From contig QKCS01000078.1 in the NCBI GenBank assembly GCA_003246795.1, positions 1-6,743 on the forward strand: a stretch of 6,743 nucleotides of DNA. The letters are read 5' to 3'. The position numbers were made by a program, and so were the translations under genes. Positions 6,100 to 6,743 of the stretch are shown here, piece by piece. Each line of letters opens with the position of its first letter. Within the stretch, counting starts at the first letter, position 1. A model generated the notes under the pieces. That model had not been told where the DNA came from and did no database searches. It was given only the letters and a program-made list of their open reading frames with translations. This DNA is from Alphaproteobacteria bacterium (GTDB taxonomy: Bacteria; Pseudomonadota; Alphaproteobacteria; Micropepsales; Micropepsaceae).

Positions 6100-6390
6100 C
6101 TACGAGGGCACGACCGGCATGCCGACGCTCGACCGCACCGGCCCGACGCTCGACCGAGCGGGCGAGGGAACCGGATCGAAGCGCAATGCCCGTCCGGGCA
6201 CGTGCTCCTGCGCGCGGCGAAACCTCTCAGGCCACACCCGGATCGGGCGCGGCTGGATTTTTTGGCGGTAGAGAATGTCGAGCGCGTATTGGGCTTCACC
6301 GGCGCTCGTTGGCGCCGCGCGCTCGGCCTCCGAGTTCCCCCAGGCCAACGGCAACGCCGCAGCGGCGATCAGAAGAAGCGTGTAGCGCAT
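6100..6390 (-). CDS. Small putative secreted protein, unknown function
   Basis: 96 residues from ATG 6388-6390. The start is chosen because AGGA lies 7-8 bases upstream and the N-terminus is a good signal peptide, MRYTLLLIAAAALPLAWG, with cleavage possible after G18 or after SEA at residue 22. A longer frame to 6645 would prefix an arginine-rich leader unlike a protein. The mature part has a polar, helix-compatible segment (SAGEAQYALDILYRQKIQPR) and then a proline/arginine-rich tail. The C-terminus contains a 7-residue duplication, RSSVGPV followed by RSSVGMP, mirrored in DNA by CCGACGCTCGACCG at 6122-6135 and 6143-6156. I recognise no family. The tail may be degenerate, so the gene could be an orphan exported protein or a decaying one. 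Confidence 0.5.
   Translation of the reverse strand: MRYTLLLIAAAALPLAWGNSEAERAAPTSAGEAQYALDILYRQKIQPRPIRVWPERFRRAQEHVPGRALRFDPVPSPARSSVGPVRSSVGMPVVPS
6122..6156. repeat. 21-bp-period direct repeat in the secreted-protein gene
   Basis: CCGACGCTCGACCG occurs at 6122-6135 and again at 6143-6156. The 21-base offset equals seven codons, so the duplication keeps the reading frame and yields the repeated RSSVG peptide at the C-terminus of the small secreted protein. It looks like a slipped-strand or tandem duplication within the coding sequence. Confidence 0.7.
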
Positions 6391-6440
6391 GTCGCCGTCC
6401 TGACGCAGGAAGACCGAACCGCCGCCAGGGTGCGCCACGG

Positions 6441-6476
6441 CCTTTAAAATGCGCCTAAAATGCCGGCAATTCCGGC
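6441..6476. promoter_or_regulatory. Possible promoter/operator upstream of the small secreted protein
   Basis: About 55-85 bases before the start of the minus-strand secreted-protein gene, an AT-rich island interrupts GC-rich DNA. It carries TAAAATGC twice, at 6445-6452 and 6456-6463, an 11-base period of about one helical turn. Next to it is an inverted repeat GCCGG (6462-6466) and CCGGC (6472-6476). On the minus strand TTGCCG (6464-6469) and TTTAAA (6443-6448) resemble -35 and -10 boxes, with a short 15-base spacer. The assignment is weak and rests on position and composition. Confidence 0.25.
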
Positions 6477-6506
6477 CGTTCCGCGGGGCCAATCCTGTGC
6501 TTGTCG

Positions 6507-6701
6507 TTAAGAGAAGGTGCAAGGCGCGCCGATTTTCAGCCGTTTCTCCGGCCCCGACGACATCGGGGCGTGACCACCCGCGCAGGCGTCCCGACACTTG
6601 CCCTGCACGCGCTCGGCGGACGCGCGCGGATGCGGCGGGACGCACGCGGCGGAGCAGTGCCGCGCGTGCACGTGTGGGCGCATGATCCGGAGAAGGTTCA
6701 T
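6507..6701 (-). CDS. Doubtful 64-residue cysteine-containing mini-ORF
   Basis: The ATG at 6699-6701 has GGAGAG five bases upstream, an excellent ribosome-site match, in the leader that also holds the G9 run on this strand. The product has five cysteines, four of them arranged as HCSAAC (C16, C20) and KCRDAC (C36, C40), a paired C-x3-C pattern, with C61 near the end. There is no hydrophobic signal or recognisable family, and the rest is Arg/His/Pro/Ala-rich as expected of chance frames in GC-rich DNA. A 7-bp hairpin falls inside it. The Shine-Dalgarno may be coincidental, given the purine-rich strand. Confidence 0.2.
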   Translation of the reverse strand: MNLLRIMRPHVHARHCSAACVPPHPRASAERVQGKCRDACAGGHAPMSSGPEKRLKIGAPCTFS

Positions 6702-6727
6702 AAAGTCTCTCCCCCCCCCGCGGCGCT

Positions 6728-6733
6728 AAGGAG
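6728..6733 (+). promoter_or_regulatory. Shine-Dalgarno for a gene starting beyond the right edge
   Basis: AAGGAG, a near-perfect ribosome-binding sequence, lies 10 bases before the end of the window on the plus strand, followed by AGAGAAGTTT. A start codon just past the edge would have normal spacing. The gene itself is not visible. Confidence 0.35.
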
Positions 6734-6743
6734 AGAGAAGTTT

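Larger units (their letters stand above)
6391..6743. other. Mostly non-coding end region
   Basis: This stretch carries no confidently supported gene. Besides the AT-rich repeats near 6445-6463, it contains a 7-bp stem GCCCCGA (6551-6557) and TCGGGGC (6563-6569) with loop CGACA, a doubtful 64-codon open frame on the minus strand (6507-6701), and a run of nine C at 6711-6719. It probably forms the upstream region of a plus-strand gene that begins just beyond the window and of the minus-strand secreted-protein gene. Confidence 0.4.

Noticed and set aside
6391..6645. N-terminal extension of the secreted-protein frame to 6645
   Set aside because: The added residues are arginine-rich and not protein-like, whereas the start at 6390 has a ribosome site and signal peptide.

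Overview
The window is GC-rich (roughly two-thirds G+C by eye) and reads as an alphaproteobacterial chromosome, most likely Hyphomicrobiales/Rhizobiales (Bradyrhizobium/Rhodopseudomonas-like). This rests on protein style, gene content, and a palindrome around GGCCGGG-CTTGA-CCCGGCC, which resembles dispersed repeats common in that order. No 16S rRNA gene or other definitive marker is present, so genus is not resolved.

Layout. (1) Positions 1-3618, minus strand: five closely packed co-directional genes, in transcription order a periplasmic YceI-family protein, a cytochrome b561, a second YceI-family protein, a Sua5/YrdC-type threonylcarbamoyl-AMP synthase, and a GlcD-type FAD-linked oxidase cut off by the left edge. 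Gaps are 10, 33, 39 and 10 bases (taking position 2399 as the 5' limit of the second YceI gene), so one operon is likely. (2) Positions 3619-3700: an 82-base divergent intergenic region with a perfect 8-bp inverted repeat. (3) Positions 3701-5506, plus strand: a 601-residue acyl-CoA dehydrogenase of the FadE5/DmdC-like long class. (4) Positions 5507-6743: a sparsely coding stretch with a palindromic repeat just after the dehydrogenase, a small two-helix membrane protein in an AT-richer patch, a small putative secreted protein, a doubtful cysteine-containing mini-ORF, a C9 homopolymer, and at the very end a Shine-Dalgarno-like AAGGAG that probably serves a plus-strand gene starting beyond the window.

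How the genes may work together. YceI proteins are lipocalin-like periplasmic proteins that bind polyisoprenoids such as quinones, and b561 proteins are di-haem inner-membrane quinone oxidoreductases. E. coli pairs them as yceJ-yceI. Here two different YceI proteins flank one b561, suggesting a membrane/periplasm quinone electron-transfer or quinone-handling module. Sua5 makes the tRNA t6A precursor and looks like a housekeeping passenger. The FAD oxidase and the acyl-CoA dehydrogenase both feed electrons towards the quinone pool, but a functional link is inference only.

The most notable observation is that the second YceI gene has an excellent signal peptide and N-terminus with no usable start codon in frame. 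Removing one T from a TTTT run near 2380 restores a complete 191-residue precursor starting at a TTG. I see no CRISPR array, rRNA, tRNA, insertion sequence or clear defence system, and no convincing evidence of a previously undescribed system.
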